DNA of 64,000 nt from Enchytraeus crypticus (GCA_905160935.1 CAJHZI010000260.1:339001-403000); one strand, 5' to 3'. Counted from the first letter of the stretch, positions 45,401 through 54,380 are shown. Notes: generated by a model not told the origin, from the sequence alone. A program made the numbers and translations.

Positions 45401-48020
45401 TTTAACAGACAGATGTGCTGCTAAGCCTGATATGCAGAACTACCATTAGTATTACTAATGCTAAAACAACAATGACTGAATTAATAAAACTGAATTGAGT
45501 CGTACTGAACTAGAACTACTACAAACTAAATTTCTACGAATAGGAACTACAATTACTTAGAACTGTATTGAATGAGAACCATAATGAACAGAAATTATAA
45601 TGAATAAGAACTGTAATGAGTAAGAACTATGTTAACTTAGAACTGCAATGAACTATATAATGAATAGAAACTATGATTAATAAGAACTGTAAAGAATAGT
45701 AACTGTAAAGAATAGTAACTATAAAGAATAGTAACTATAAAGAATAGTAACTGTAAAGAATAGTAACTATAAAGAATAGTAACTATAAAGAATAGTAACT
45801 ATAAAGAATAGTAACTATAAAGAATAGTAACTATAAAGAATAGTAACTATATAGAATAGTAACTATAAAGAATAGTAACTATAAAGATTAAGAACTATAT
45901 AATTAATAAGAACTATAAATCATAAGAACTATAAAGACTAAGAACTATAAAGACTAAGAGCTATAAAGACTAAGAACTATAAAGACTAAGAACTATAAAG
46001 ACTAAGAACTCTAAAGACTAAGAACTATAAATCATAAGAACTATAAAGACTAAGAACTATAAAGACTAAGAACTATAAAGACTAAGAACTGACTAGTTCA
46101 GCGACTCGACAGATGAGTTGTAGCACAGTGATCAGCCCGTCGACTTCTGATTGGCTGATGGCTCGTGTGTGGTGCCGGTAGATCATGGCACCCTGGTCCT
46201 GTGGGGCTATCAGCTCCTCGCGCAGGCTGGCGTAGTACCGCTGCAGCGTCGTGTAGAAGTGATCCCACGATACGTTACCTAAAATCAACCAATTAGTGAC
46301 ACATTACCTACAATCAATCAATGAGTGACACATTACCTACAATCAACCAATCAGAGACACGTTACCTACAATCAACCAATCAGAGACACGTTACCTACAA
46401 TCAACCAATCAGAGACAAGTTACCTACAATCAATCAGCACAGAGACACGTTACCTACAATCAACCAATCAGAGACACGTTACCTACAATCAATCAATCAG
46501 TGATACGTTACCTACAATCAATCAATCAGTGACACGTTACCTACAATCAATCAATCAGCACATTGACACATTACCATCAATCAATAAATCAGCACATTGA
46601 CACATTATCTACAATCAATCAATCAGCACATTGACACGTTACCATCAATCAATCAATCAGCACATTGACACATTACCTACAATCAATCAATCAGCACATT
46701 GACACATTACATACAATCAATCAATCAGCACAGTGACACATTACCTACAATCAATCAATCAGCACATTGACACGTTACCTACAATCAATCCATCAGCACA
46801 GTGACACGTTACCTACAATAAATCAATCAGCACATTGACACGTTACCATCAATCAATCAATCAGCACATTGACACGTTACCTACAATCAATCAATCAGCA
46901 CATTGACACGTTACCATCAATCAATCAATCAGCACAGTGACACGTTACCTACAATCAATCAATCAGAGACACGTTACCTACAATCAATCAATCAGCACAG
47001 TGTCCATGCTGTTAGAGATCCTTGGTATGTTCAAAGGTGCAATTTGGTGCAAAAAGTTCCACTGCACGCTCCTTATTATTAACAGAAAACTATTACTATT
47101 GTTGAGAGTGTTGTTTCCGCATTAACTATCAAATAAATTAAAAATTAAAAATCTATACAACGTGACGATGTTTCTTTGATTAGCAAAATCACCTAATCAA
47201 TGCGACAACTTAGTACATAGTAATTTCTGATTGACTGTATAAAATGGCATCCATAAATTAAATTATTAGATTAAATGGTACGGCAACCTTGACAATAGAC
47301 ACAATCAAACCCCAAACAACTCACAGGCCTTTGAGTAGACAAACAGTAAGAGCCGAAATCTTACCTCCATTCATAGAGAGCAGATTGAAGCACTGGTGCG
47401 CTGACTTTCTTCCATTAGACAGGCCAATCAGCATCTTGATGTAGGGCACGTAGAGAGGCGGCAACAGCAAATCTCCAGTCAGTCGCAAGAACTTGAACAA
47501 ACTGATCTACACATACAGACAAGCAAACAAATGAACATACAGACAAGCAAACAAATGAACATACAGAGACAAGCAAACAAATGAAAATAGACACACAATC
47601 AACCAGGCAGATAACCAAGAAATGAAGGAGACAATAGTGAAAACTACAAAAAAGAAACTTAGCAACGAACTACACAACACGTGCGGATGTAATGTTTGTA
47701 GCAATATGAATCAAAATTAATTTTAAAAATAATTTAAAGATAATTAACAAAATAATTTAAAAAATTATTAACAACAAAATAATTAACAAAATAATTAACA
47801 AAATAATTAACAAAATAATTAACAAAATAATTAACAGAATAAGTAACAAAACAAATAACAAATTAATTTTTTAACAGCCACTAGCCTGTCTGTGAGGAGT
47901 GTTCTGGTTGTAGGACAGAGAGAAGCTGCTGGAAGGTCCTGTGGACAGGTAATCACTGCTACTCCAGTACTCCAGCGACAACTCCAGTCCTAGCGGATCC
48001 TTGTCATACAGTTCCGCTAT
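23942..48020 (-). CDS. NUP205: Nuclear pore complex protein Nup205 (31 exons, 1594 aa, N-terminus missing)
   Basis: Large alpha-solenoid scaffold of the pore inner ring. Exons in order: 47886-48020, 47365-47506, 46094-46278, 45139-45321, 44117-44173, 43496-43710, 42750-42894, 40863-40920, 39928-40117, 39353-39473, 38645-38732, 37876-38037, 37225-37470, 36492-36644, 35829-35927, 34763-35013, 34130-34321, 33520-33847, 33020-33124, 31988-32133, 31065-31259, 30412-30527, 29564-29690, 29087-29204, 28286-28537, 27719-27799, 27010-27182, 26200-26338, 25208-25336, 24322-24491, 23942-24025. Phases close to 4785 nt without a break. Anchors to the family are LYDKDPLGLELSLEYW, GLGAGYRVPGVAPYVD, LLGFNLNKSI, DACDGHDVGR, LLLWRHLEFYLIHC and the C-terminus RYGFVTALLRRIRRL. 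All introns are GT-AG except the first, whose donor is CAG|GCTAGT. The first exon found aligns near human residue 430, so about 430 N-terminal residues are not accounted for. Confidence 0.95.
24026..24190. repeat. Three extra copies of the acceptor and 5' half of the last NUP205 exon
   Basis: Units of 50-60 bp. Each repeats the acceptor ACAG and ~42 nt of the last exon (coding EYTKRRTRYGFVT), joined by ACAAC runs. The first upstream copy keeps CAG|GAG. The next reads CAGTAG, so its exon copy starts with a stop codon. The outermost lacks the acceptor. Confidence 0.93.
24518..24878. repeat. 15-bp AT-rich minisatellite, about 24 copies
   Basis: Units of ATTAATACCATTAAT or ATTAATACCACTAAT, directly upstream (transcript sense) of NUP205 exon 30. 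Open reading frames here are repeat artefacts. Confidence 0.97.
25020..25200. repeat. (GT)n runs with an intronic copy of the end of NUP205 exon 29
   Basis: At 25080-25152 the last ~60 nt of exon 29 and its donor CTAACGA|GTGAGT are repeated between (GT)n tracts. Differences from the true exon are few (AAA to AAG, GTC to ATC, AGC to AGT, AGA to AAA). Confidence 0.9.
25350..25735. repeat. 40-bp array upstream of NUP205 exon 29
   Basis: About nine units combining an AATC run with ACCAATTAGCCTATCTATCA. It starts ~14 nt from the exon 29 acceptor but does not include it. Confidence 0.93.
27212..27270. repeat. Intronic partial copy of NUP205 exon 27
   Basis: Copies the first ~57 nt of exon 27 in frame. 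I count five silent changes and one replacement (Val to Glu). Its acceptor AG has become GG, so it should not splice. Confidence 0.88.
27424..27700 (+). mobile_element. Family E retroelement fragment, longer copy
   Basis: Contains GGCATTCGTTTGGTGAGCGC, then CCTGGTTGAACTGGGATTTA and a (GAT)n tail. It ends about 20 nt from the donor of NUP205 exon 26. Confidence 0.6.
28045..28275. repeat. ~46-bp array beside the donor of NUP205 exon 25
   Basis: Five units with GCAAATGGCAGTGCATTATT and AACACAAGACAAACGA, starting within ~15 nt of the exon 25 donor. Confidence 0.88.
28650..29086. repeat. ~86-bp array copying the end and donor of NUP205 exon 24
   Basis: Five units. Each holds the last ~35 nt of exon 24 and its donor (GTCATCAGTC|GTGC followed by AGC or TGC) plus ~50 nt of intron. 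The true exon end is the right-hand copy at 29087-29120. Variants such as GCC for GCT are silent. Confidence 0.93.
30155..30300. mobile_element. Interspersed repeat, family C
   Basis: Inverse orientation to the copy at 21850: AGAGTGCTACAGTCATCAAT, then GTGCAAATTCCAA. Confidence 0.6.
31262..31735. repeat. Repeats with four copies of the NUP205 exon 21 acceptor
   Basis: A (CCAGTTAAAA)n-like stretch, then copies at about 31423, 31523, 31605 and 31665. Each contains the first ~30 nt of exon 21 (minus strand, ...GCCAGTGCC... forms) preceded by GTAG. The copies diverge progressively. Confidence 0.9.
32134..32880. repeat. Decaying partial copies of NUP205 exon 20 among (CA)n
   Basis: Four to five copies of the acceptor and first 50-85 nt of exon 20, at about 32220-32310, 32330-32395, 32665-32745 and 32755-32830. 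They carry deletions and substitutions, and are interrupted by an S2 SINE at 32396-32641. Confidence 0.88.
32396..32641 (-). mobile_element. SINE, family S2
   Basis: Same structure as the S2 copy at 20876. Inserted within the exon 20 copy array, so it is younger than at least part of the array. Confidence 0.85.
33436..33500. repeat. Intronic copy of the 3' end of NUP205 exon 18
   Basis: Repeats ~55 nt of the exon end. The true donor CTA|GTAAGT is CTACTAAGT here, so the GT is lost. Confidence 0.88.
33875..34015. repeat. Two intronic copies of the start of NUP205 exon 18
   Basis: Each copy repeats the acceptor and the first ~40 nt of exon 18 together with the AATC run. One keeps CAG|ATAGG; the other reads TTAG|ATAGG. 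Confidence 0.9.
34048..34120. repeat. Copy of the NUP205 exon 17 end followed by (GA)n
   Basis: About 25 nt of the exon 17 3' end (AGTTACTTCAGAATCTTCTA on the minus strand) recurs at 34048-34074, separated from the true end by a (GA)n tract at 34075-34115. The copied edge has no GT donor. Confidence 0.85.
34400..34740 (+). mobile_element. Degenerate LINE reverse-transcriptase fragment
   Basis: In the NUP205 intron between exons 16 and 17. The frame KITKDKLMARLDNLNIWQKN fits the common non-LTR RT pattern of a DL..L..W segment, and NERLPNEV resembles the W..LP.EVV segment seen near RT C-termini. It is too short for a clade call. Confidence 0.45.
35060..35200. repeat. Intronic partial copy of NUP205 exon 16
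   Basis: About 115 nt of the 5' half of exon 16 with its acceptor (CACAG|TGGAGA), in frame. I count about six silent and four replacement differences. Confidence 0.9.
35440..35720 (+). mobile_element. Degenerate LINE fragment
   Basis: The frame with MQNRTTKLFKDLSLCA resembles the Q.RATKL..GL segment near the C-terminus of many non-LTR reverse transcriptases. Downstream codons are interrupted. Intronic in NUP205. Confidence 0.4.
36236..36480. repeat. (GA)n and (TA)n low-complexity tract
   Basis: Interrupted (AG)n, then (AT)n at 36438-36460. It lies ~12 nt from the donor of NUP205 exon 14. Long open frames here are repeat artefacts. Confidence 0.95.
36718..37055. repeat. Three copies of the NUP205 exon 14 acceptor
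   Basis: Copies at about 36718-36758, 36788-36822 and 37012-37050. Each holds the first ~30 nt of exon 14 (minus strand AGTGTTCTATGAGTGCTGTT) preceded by AATC runs. A minus-strand S1 SINE at 36838-36965 separates the second and third. Confidence 0.9.
36838..36965 (-). mobile_element. SINE, family S1
   Basis: Complete minus-strand S1 copy inside the exon 14 acceptor array. Confidence 0.85.
37145..37224. repeat. Two copies of the NUP205 exon 13 donor
   Basis: CTAG(T/C)G|GTGAGTGTT occurs three times on the minus strand; the right-most (37223-37232) is the true junction. Confidence 0.85.
37471..37590. repeat. Two copies of the NUP205 exon 13 acceptor
   Basis: The exon 13 start GTACTGAACA with TTAG and a flanking AATC run recurs at about 37508 and 37560. 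The nearer copy reads TTAG|GTGTACTGAAC; the farther has TTTG and lacks the AG. Confidence 0.8.
37668..37850 (+). mobile_element. Interspersed repeat, family D
   Basis: Second copy of the block seen at 8995-9180. Confidence 0.5.
38099..38176. repeat. Intronic partial copy of NUP205 exon 12
   Basis: The first ~77 nt of exon 12 with an acceptor ACAG, in frame. The copy would read ELYGQGLVQVRNTTRCDVIR against ELDGQSLVQVRNTTRCDVIR in the exon. I count seven silent codon changes and two replacements. No donor follows, so it is not a complete exon. Confidence 0.92.
38905..39130 (-). mobile_element. LINE fragments, family L-A
   Basis: Minus-strand L-A 3' end with a second, shorter tail copy in tandem (38905-38945 and 38946-39130). 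Confidence 0.75.
39778..39862 (+). mobile_element. Family E retroelement fragment
   Basis: CCCGACCCTGGTTAAACTGA followed by a (GAT)n tail. Confidence 0.55.
40255..40372 (-). mobile_element. Diverged SINE, family S1
   Basis: Recognisable by CTTACCGACATC and the AGCGACAAGTGAGCCCA block. Many differences from other S1 copies suggest an older insertion. Confidence 0.55.
40602..40849 (-). mobile_element. SINE, family S2
   Basis: Third S2 copy, same orientation as the host gene. Its head end lies ~12 nt from the donor of NUP205 exon 8 (40861-40862). Confidence 0.85.
41770..42749. repeat. ~24-copy 40-bp array of the donor of NUP205 exon 7
   Basis: In transcript sense each unit contains CTGCTCAGAATG|GTCAGTT, identical to the last 12 nt of exon 7 plus its donor, followed by ~21 nt of intron. 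Units are almost identical; a few carry one extra A. The left end is more diverged (GAGCAGTGATACTAATGC, CTAGCAATG). The intron therefore begins with about 24 potential 5' splice sites in a row. Confidence 0.97.
43350..43470 (+). mobile_element. SINE, family S1
   Basis: Plus-strand S1 lacking its first bases. The B-box-like GGGTTCAAATCC is intact. Its 3' end lies ~25 nt from the donor of NUP205 exon 6. Confidence 0.85.
43711..43990. repeat. Repeats copying the acceptor of NUP205 exon 6
   Basis: GATTACAG|ATTGATTTG at the true junction recurs as GATTACAG|ATT(T/G)ATTT several times (about 43740, 43780, 43815, 43925), mixed with GATCTACTCTAAAT blocks. Confidence 0.8.
44262..44510 (-). mobile_element. 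LINE fragment, family L-A
   Basis: Longer minus-strand L-A 3' end with (AG)n tail. It extends upstream to the GGAATGACGCCCCTGCC block that is also present at 3780. Confidence 0.75.
44855..44962 (+). mobile_element. LINE fragment, family L-A
   Basis: Short plus-strand L-A 3' end finishing in AAGAGAGAGA, followed by an (AAT)n-like tract to 45020. Confidence 0.75.
45338..45385. repeat. Intronic copy of the start of NUP205 exon 4
   Basis: The acceptor TTAG and first ~27 nt of exon 4 (coding DENARVSM) are repeated without change, with a flanking ACAAC run. Confidence 0.92.
45690..46093. repeat. 16-bp array beginning at the donor of NUP205 exon 3
   Basis: About 25 units of GACTAAGAACTATAAA or GAATAGTAACTATAAA. 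In transcript sense it starts at GAACTA|GTCAGTTCTTAGTC; the repeated part AGTTCTTAGTC begins inside the donor region. Confidence 0.92.
46279..46995. repeat. ~20-copy array of the acceptor of NUP205 exon 3
   Basis: Units of ~26-36 bp. On the minus strand each reads (TTGA)n TTGTAG|GTAACGTGTC or TTGATGGTAACG. The true junction is TTTTAG|GTAACGTATC. The first seven exon bases and the acceptor are part of the unit; some units have lost the AG (GATG|GTAACG). Confidence 0.95.
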
Positions 48021-48401
48021 CTAAAACAACAGGTAGTCCATGACAACATCTAACATCTCACTCATGATAAGATCACGCTGAAGCAGACACAACAGCTTGT
48101 ACGACAATGAAGTCATAGGCAAACTAGTTGAGATCCCAGCCATGAAGCAGTGAGAACACTTCTATATTATATAGAACTTATTTACGCATCACTACTTTCA
48201 ACGCGCACAGAAATATATTATATTCTATATTATATATATTCTATATATATTATACTCTTTATTCACCAAACAAGTGGCAGTATTACAAGAAAGGAAAATA
48301 AGACGAACATAAAAATACAAACTGAACTAGGCAAACAAAAGAAATTTAAAAGAATAAGGTTTATAATATATTTAATATTTTATACACTGATTAACTTTAA
48401 G

Positions 48402-48430
48402 TACCCTAGTTAAACTGGGATTCAAGGGAA

Positions 48431-48470
<40 letters not shown>

Positions 48471-48520
48471 ATGATGATTATGATGATGATGATGATGATG
48501 ATGATGAGATTATGATGATT

Positions 48521-48578
<58 letters not shown>

Positions 48579-48589
48579 ATGATGATTAT

Positions 48590-48624
<35 letters not shown>

Positions 48625-48724
48625 GATTATGATGAAGATTATGAGGAAGATGATGATGAAGATGATGATGAAGATTATGATGCTGATGATGATGATGAAG
48701 CTTATGATGAAGATGATGAAGATT

Positions 48725-48756
<32 letters not shown>

Positions 48757-48808
48757 GATTATGATGAAGATGCTGATGAAGATTATGATGAAGATGATGA
48801 TGAAGATT

Positions 48809-48846
<38 letters not shown>

Positions 48847-49295
48847 GATGATGAAGATGATGATGATGATGAAGATTATGATGATGATGATGATGAAGAT
48901 TATGATGAAGATTATGAGGAAGATGATGATGAAGATTATGGTGATGATGATGATGATGATGATGATGCTGATGATGATTATGAAGATGATGAAGATGATG
49001 AAGATGATGATGAAGATTATGATGATGATGATGATGAAGATGATGATGATGATGATGATGAAGATGATGATGATGATGATGATGATGAAGATGATGATGA
49101 AGATGATGAAGATTATGATGATGATGATGAAGATGATGATGAAGATTATGATGATGATGATGATGATGAAGATTATGATGAAGATGATGATGAAGATTAT
49201 GATGATGAGGATGATGATGAAGATTATGATGAAGATGCTGATGAAGATTATGATGAAGATGATGATGAAGATTATGATGATGATGATGATGATAT
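48402..49295 (+). repeat. Family E fragment whose (GAT)n tail has expanded to ~870 bp
   Basis: TTAAACTGGGATTCAAGGGA at 48411 marks the retroelement end, followed at once by ~870 bp of (GAT)n with GAA, TAT and GCT interruptions. An apparent Met/Lys open frame across it is a repeat artefact. Confidence 0.9.
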
Positions 49296-49299
49296 TATA

Positions 49300-50260
49300 T
49301 TAATATATGAGTAATATATTAATATTAAGATAATATTAACGAGTGCATATCAATGCACGCATGCCTAAATCGAGTGTTGACCTTTAATCTGACCCTACCT
49401 TGGTTGGCCATTTTCTGTTTTAATTGCAATTTTTGTACTGTTTACATGTAAGTACGTATACAGTGAGATCATATTAGCTTTATTAGCTTTATTAGATGCA
49501 TCTGGTGAGGACCAAATGTGTTAATGATCGAGCATCAGTGCGTCATTTAATCCTGTTAAAGTGTTCCACGGCATTATTTTTCATAAGCATAAACGCCCAT
49601 TTGCATCTAAATATATTATATAAATCTATAATGACTTGATTTCTAAAGCCACAAACTATTATCTGCCAACTATAAGTGTATAATATTATGCTAAATATAT
49701 ATTTAAAAATGCAATACAAGCTGAAGTACTACAGTGGGCTTCTCATATTGGCTTAATGAAAACTTTTCAAGAGCTATGTCGACATGGATATTACTAGATT
49801 TTAACTAACCGACAATTTCTCCTCAGTGTTTTTCTATTCATACCTCAAACCAGTCTTAGAAATATTCTGCCGAGATTTTAGGAACTATTGATAAATAAAT
49901 TGGTCAGAATCTGGCTCTAAAATCCTGCTTCATTCACATCGAGAAAGAACTGTTGCATTTAATGTGTTCAAATCATACATTTATGAATAGGGAACCATAT
50001 TTCAAGATTGAATTGAGTTCGTAAAAGCCTATCGAATAATATCCATATTAGATTAGTGACATTATTATGCATCTGCCAAGTTTTCTTTGTGCTGAAGATG
50101 CCAATGAACGCATTCTAACATATATTTTTAAACTTTGTAGAGGCTATTCTGAAAAGTAATTCTATTATGTTTGCTTTATATTTCTCAAATATTTTCCTAA
50201 CAATCCATACCCGCATCCATACGTACCATAAGTTTAATGTCTCTCTCACACATACATACA

Positions 50261-50307
<47 letters not shown>

Positions 50308-50520
50308 TCTTTGGTTGATACAAGGAGAGAAATATTTAAAATTAATGCAACGTTGATCTTTACTTAACTATCCGGGTGTAGAAAGCCTTGAAGAGTTGTA
50401 ACACCCGTCTACATTTTTAGTAATCTAAGCTTAAATATACAATACATGTATTAAACATGTAATGCAATAGCATATTATGCAATTACAATGCAACATGAGG
50501 ATGAGTCAGGGATTTTCAGG
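49300..50520. other. Non-coding stretch, nothing recognised
   Basis: AT-rich. Only a (CT)n tract at 50265-50310 stands out. I looked for NUP205 N-terminal exons on the minus strand and found none. Confidence 0.5.
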
Positions 50521-50526
50521 TCTACA

Positions 50527-50700
50527 TTCTCTCTCAGTGCACTGCCTACTGGCAGGTCCATAGTATATAACGCTTCCACTCGTCTCTGTCTTCCGTTTTC
50601 CACTCACGTCCATATTTGAGTAGAACTTTATATCATCTGACATTCCTAATCTCGCCTGCCTCTGCTTCTCTTTCCTTTCCTTCTACTTTCTATAACCTTT
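50527..50700 (-). mobile_element. LINE fragment, family L-A
   Basis: Minus-strand L-A 3' end with several changes from other copies (TCCATATTTGAGTAGAACTT). Confidence 0.75.
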
Positions 50701-50979
50701 ATAGTAAACAATACCCCTTCGAAGGTCTACAATATATACTCAATAAGATAATAACGAAAGTCCAAACACCGATCTAATAACATCACACATATTTCTTCAC
50801 AGTCCTTTCACAAATCATAGAAACATAGGCAGAATATATACGAAGATAAGACCTAGTCTTAGCTGTTATGTATATTGATACTATCGACGCTAGCTAAAAT
50901 AGCTATTTTCATGCATACCTTTAATTTTATAATTTATACACAAGTATGCTTACACAAGTTATTAAAACCCACATAAAGA

Positions 50980-51240
50980 AGTTTTGGCCATTCACGATCA
51001 CATTTATCTGAACAGATATATGATCAGATAAATTAGACGGAGTCGACTCACAGTCAGATATAATTGACAAATAGTTGGTCTGTTCAGATAAATTTGACCA
51101 CGAGTGAGAAAGTAGGTCATCAATTCTCAGGTCAGTTTCCCATCACTTTTGTCCACCCGCGAACAACTTTATCTGTTCTGATATCTCTTCAGATAAATTT
51201 GATGACGAAACTGATTATAAGTGGCCACTTTTGCGAGTGA
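50980..51240. mobile_element. Possible MITE with imperfect terminal inverted repeats
   Basis: TTTTGGCCATTCACGATCAC...ATTTATCTGAACAG at the left faces CTTCAGATAAATTTGATGAC...AAGTGGCCACTTTT at the right. TTCAGATAAAT recurs inside. No transposase. Confidence 0.35.
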
Positions 51241-51489
51241 CAACAGCGAGAAAAATTTAGACACTGAAGAAGAGGCAATACAATTTAACTGCTAAATAGT
51301 GGAGGCAGGTGACCCAAACCCCTTCCCCTCCGACCAACACCATCACCCTTTAGCCACGATACAATGAACCTTCCATGAAGTCGAATTTTTTAGCTTGATA
51401 CACCGCTATAGCAAAAATCTTCAACATGAAATTATCTATAGAAGATACTCCATACCATGCATAATTTTACTTCTGAATCTGCCTCTCTC

Positions 51490-51520
<31 letters not shown>

Positions 51521-52384
51521 ATCTCTCTTTAATAATGGCTATTGTCTCCTCTGTCTACACTCACTTCTCTACCACTCTCTACAACGGGTCACTGGATACC
51601 TCTTGTATTTTACGTCGTTTGGAAAAGCCGGACGTGAAACCTAATTCAAATTCAATTTGCAATGAATCATCATGATCAATCTAGCTTCAGCTGACACGAG
51701 TGCAGTGACGTATAGTGTTTCAAACTCGCATGTTTTGAATGAAAAATCCATTATTTTAAAAGACATGTGTACGTAAAATAAACTTTCATTCTGTTTACAG
51801 TGTACAGTGAAAAAGTCGTTGTAGAAATTTCACAGATGCAATAACGGGTGAATTCATTTTTTAATGAAAAAAAATCTTGTTAAATCCCAGAAGATATCCC
51901 AGTAGTTAGTTGTTCACTGTAATGGACACTGCTAAAGAAAAAGACCACGTAAAATAGGAGACTTCTCTAATCCTTAACAAATTATGACTCTGTGAAAGTT
52001 TCAAATATATTAAAATATATCTCGGTAAACTTCACTTTATCAAAATTTCTTTTTAGTATAAAGTATAATTTAATTAACATTTACAGTAATTCGAAATAAT
52101 ATAGGTGATAGAACTATCTCAAGGAATTATATGAGAGAATGATATACAACGAATAAAATGTCACAAGATTTAACAAGTCGGCAGAATGAAATAGAAGTAT
52201 ACGTAAGTTAATTATTGTATTAATTATCATAACGACACTGAGCTCAGCACTTTCCTTTTTCAATATAGAATTTATCATGTAAATATGCGTCATACATGCA
52301 GATAATTTTATTTGGGTCAGTCAGCTAAATATAATAAAATAAAAACTAGAAATATAAACTAGAACACTATATATAAACTAAATT

Positions 52385-52394
52385 ATAAATATAT

Positions 52395-52440
<46 letters not shown>

Positions 52441-52468
52441 GATATATTATATATATACAGTATATATA

Positions 52469-52530
<62 letters not shown>
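52385..52530. repeat. (AT)n tracts with internal palindromes
   Basis: Two long (AT)n runs separated by ACAGTATATATACTGT, which is self-complementary. Confidence 0.95.
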
Positions 52531-52531
<1 letters not shown>

Positions 52532-52724
52532 CTGTACTTGCAATGCATAAAGCGTATACTATTGTATTTTAATCTTTATCAGTTACAATAGCAAACAGTT
52601 AGATATCTGTTAAGTTTCTCACTTGAAGCATGCCAGGACGTCTAAAGCGGAGTAATTATGAAACTGCAATGACCGGAGAGAAAGACAGAGTTGATACAAA
52701 ATTTAGGACCAAACCAAATAATAA

Positions 52725-53165
52725 CAACAATTAACAACAATTAGAGTGCTACAGTCATCAATGACAACATCGAGAACTATTGAAACAAAATCAAGCCGGA
52801 AAGCACATAAAAGGATCAAAAACGGCTCAAATTGCAAAATCCAGAAATTCAGTCCAAAGTAAAGGGAGTTAAAGAAAAGGTGGTTTAGGCGCAGGTCGCT
52901 GCTCATGGACACTGGGTGGTAAAGAAAGATGGAAAAGATAGGTCTTCAACTGCCTAGGGAACTGCTCATAGGAAAGCAAAGGCCGATGTGATTCAAATAA
53001 AGATTTACGAAGATTGGATGGAAGAGAATTTCAGATCTGCGGTGCAGCATGCTTGAAAGAACGATTAGATAGCTCAGAGCGCGAAGGTAAGCTAGGTCTC
53101 ACAAGGGTAATTAATTTTGAAGACCGAGTAACAGCAGATTGCATCACTTTAATCAAGTGAGACAA
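52725..53165. mobile_element. Interspersed repeat, family C, longest copy
   Basis: Extends the family beyond the short block to about 440 bp (for example AGATCTGCGGTGCAGCATGC, AGGGTAATTAATTTTGAAGA). The right part recurs at 63940-64000. Class unknown; no reverse transcriptase seen. Confidence 0.6.
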
Positions 53166-53875
53166 ATAACAGGCAAACACTCTTAAAGATAATTATTAGT
53201 TATGTAAATTGTTAACAGTTGAAGTTGTTAGGCTAGTAGTTTAATTGTATAGGAATCTGTGCAGACAAATAGCATAAATGTCTCTGAAAGTCATTAATAT
53301 AATGTGATTTATAGCTATCACAGCGACTTCTTGTCTTGTTCAGTATATCACAACGTAATTTTTGATATTGATATAAATTTAGTTATTTAGTCAGGTTTTT
53401 GTTATTGTCTCGTTATCGCTCTGGAAATAGTTATTGTCATCGTTATAGCCAAGTTTAACGTTAGTTTCATTCTGAACAACACGACAATAACGGGGATAGC
53501 ACTGGATTTGAACCATGCATCTAAGGATCCTCTGTAGAACAACTTTCCAACATGCCACGGGCTAAGCCCAGCGGTTATCGTTAGGTATTTACAAAATAGG
53601 CCTGCAGCACTAATTAATTATCATTGTCTTAATATTAAATATGTATTCAAAATCAGTATTGATCGACGGATCAATTGGCAGCGAGAACAACTTGTTTCTT
53701 CCGGCAAATCTCGGAAAGTGAAACTAAAACCTGAACTACTTTCCATCTTCTCTTCATGTTTAGCAGCTTCAGAAAGGCTATAAAAACCGAGATTATTTTG
53801 TTACCCAGATTAATTTTCAACAGACGTTAAGTGAAAGTTTCGTCACAATATGATTTCGATTATATCTTTATTAAG

Positions 53876-54015
53876 AGTTTTCTGAATTTTGGAATTTGCA
53901 CCTTTTGGACATTCTCTTTGCTCACCGGTTTCGATTTGTTTCATCAGTGTTTTATGTTGTCGTGGACAACATAAAAGCACTATAATAGTAGCACTATAGT
54001 TGTTGTTGTTGTTTT
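53876..54015. mobile_element. Interspersed repeat, family C
   Basis: Same orientation as the copy at 21850, ending in a (GTT)n tail. Confidence 0.6.
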
Positions 54016-54299
54016 ATTATTCGAAGAATAATACACCTAAGGACAAGTTTGTAATATTATATTCTGACTTTAACAACGAAAACACTCCCATGCATGAAAA
54101 CACCGGATAGATCAAAATATAGACTGTCAATTATTCGTCAAATCTCAGCCCACAAGATAAAAACTGAAATGTTTTTTACAGCCGTTGTGACGTGACGACA
54201 TCGCTATGGAATTAACAACATTTCCAAGAACATGAAAGGCAACGATACTGATTTTATAAGCACAAAACCCTAGTTGTTCAAGCAATAGTTGATAGCTGC

Positions 54300-54380
54300 T
54301 ATCCTGGGCTTTCCCGTCATTGATATCGCTTTCGAGTGAGGAAACTGACGTTAACCTTGGCTTTACCAGCTTTAAAACAT
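54300..54380 (+). mobile_element. 5'-truncated SINE, family S1
   Basis: Starts in the B-box region (TATCCTGGGCTTTCCCGTCA) and keeps the complete S1 3' end. Confidence 0.8.

Noticed and set aside
48040-48150. Short minus-strand frame containing LLCLLQRDLIMSEML as a possible preceding NUP205 exon
   Set aside because: It vaguely resembles the LRR..LEHLMLL segment, but any intron to the exon at 48020 would be ~34 nt, and a stop precedes the exon if read through.
48512-49303. 263-residue open frame of Met, Lys and Ile
   Set aside because: It is the (GAT)n/(GAA)n repeat read in one frame; no protein-like composition.
50115-50367. Open frames over the (CT)n tract
   Set aside because: Simple-sequence artefacts with no homology.
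52703-52912. Hydrophobic open frame in family C
   Set aside because: The same block recurs in several repeat copies on either strand without a conserved frame; treated as non-coding repeat.
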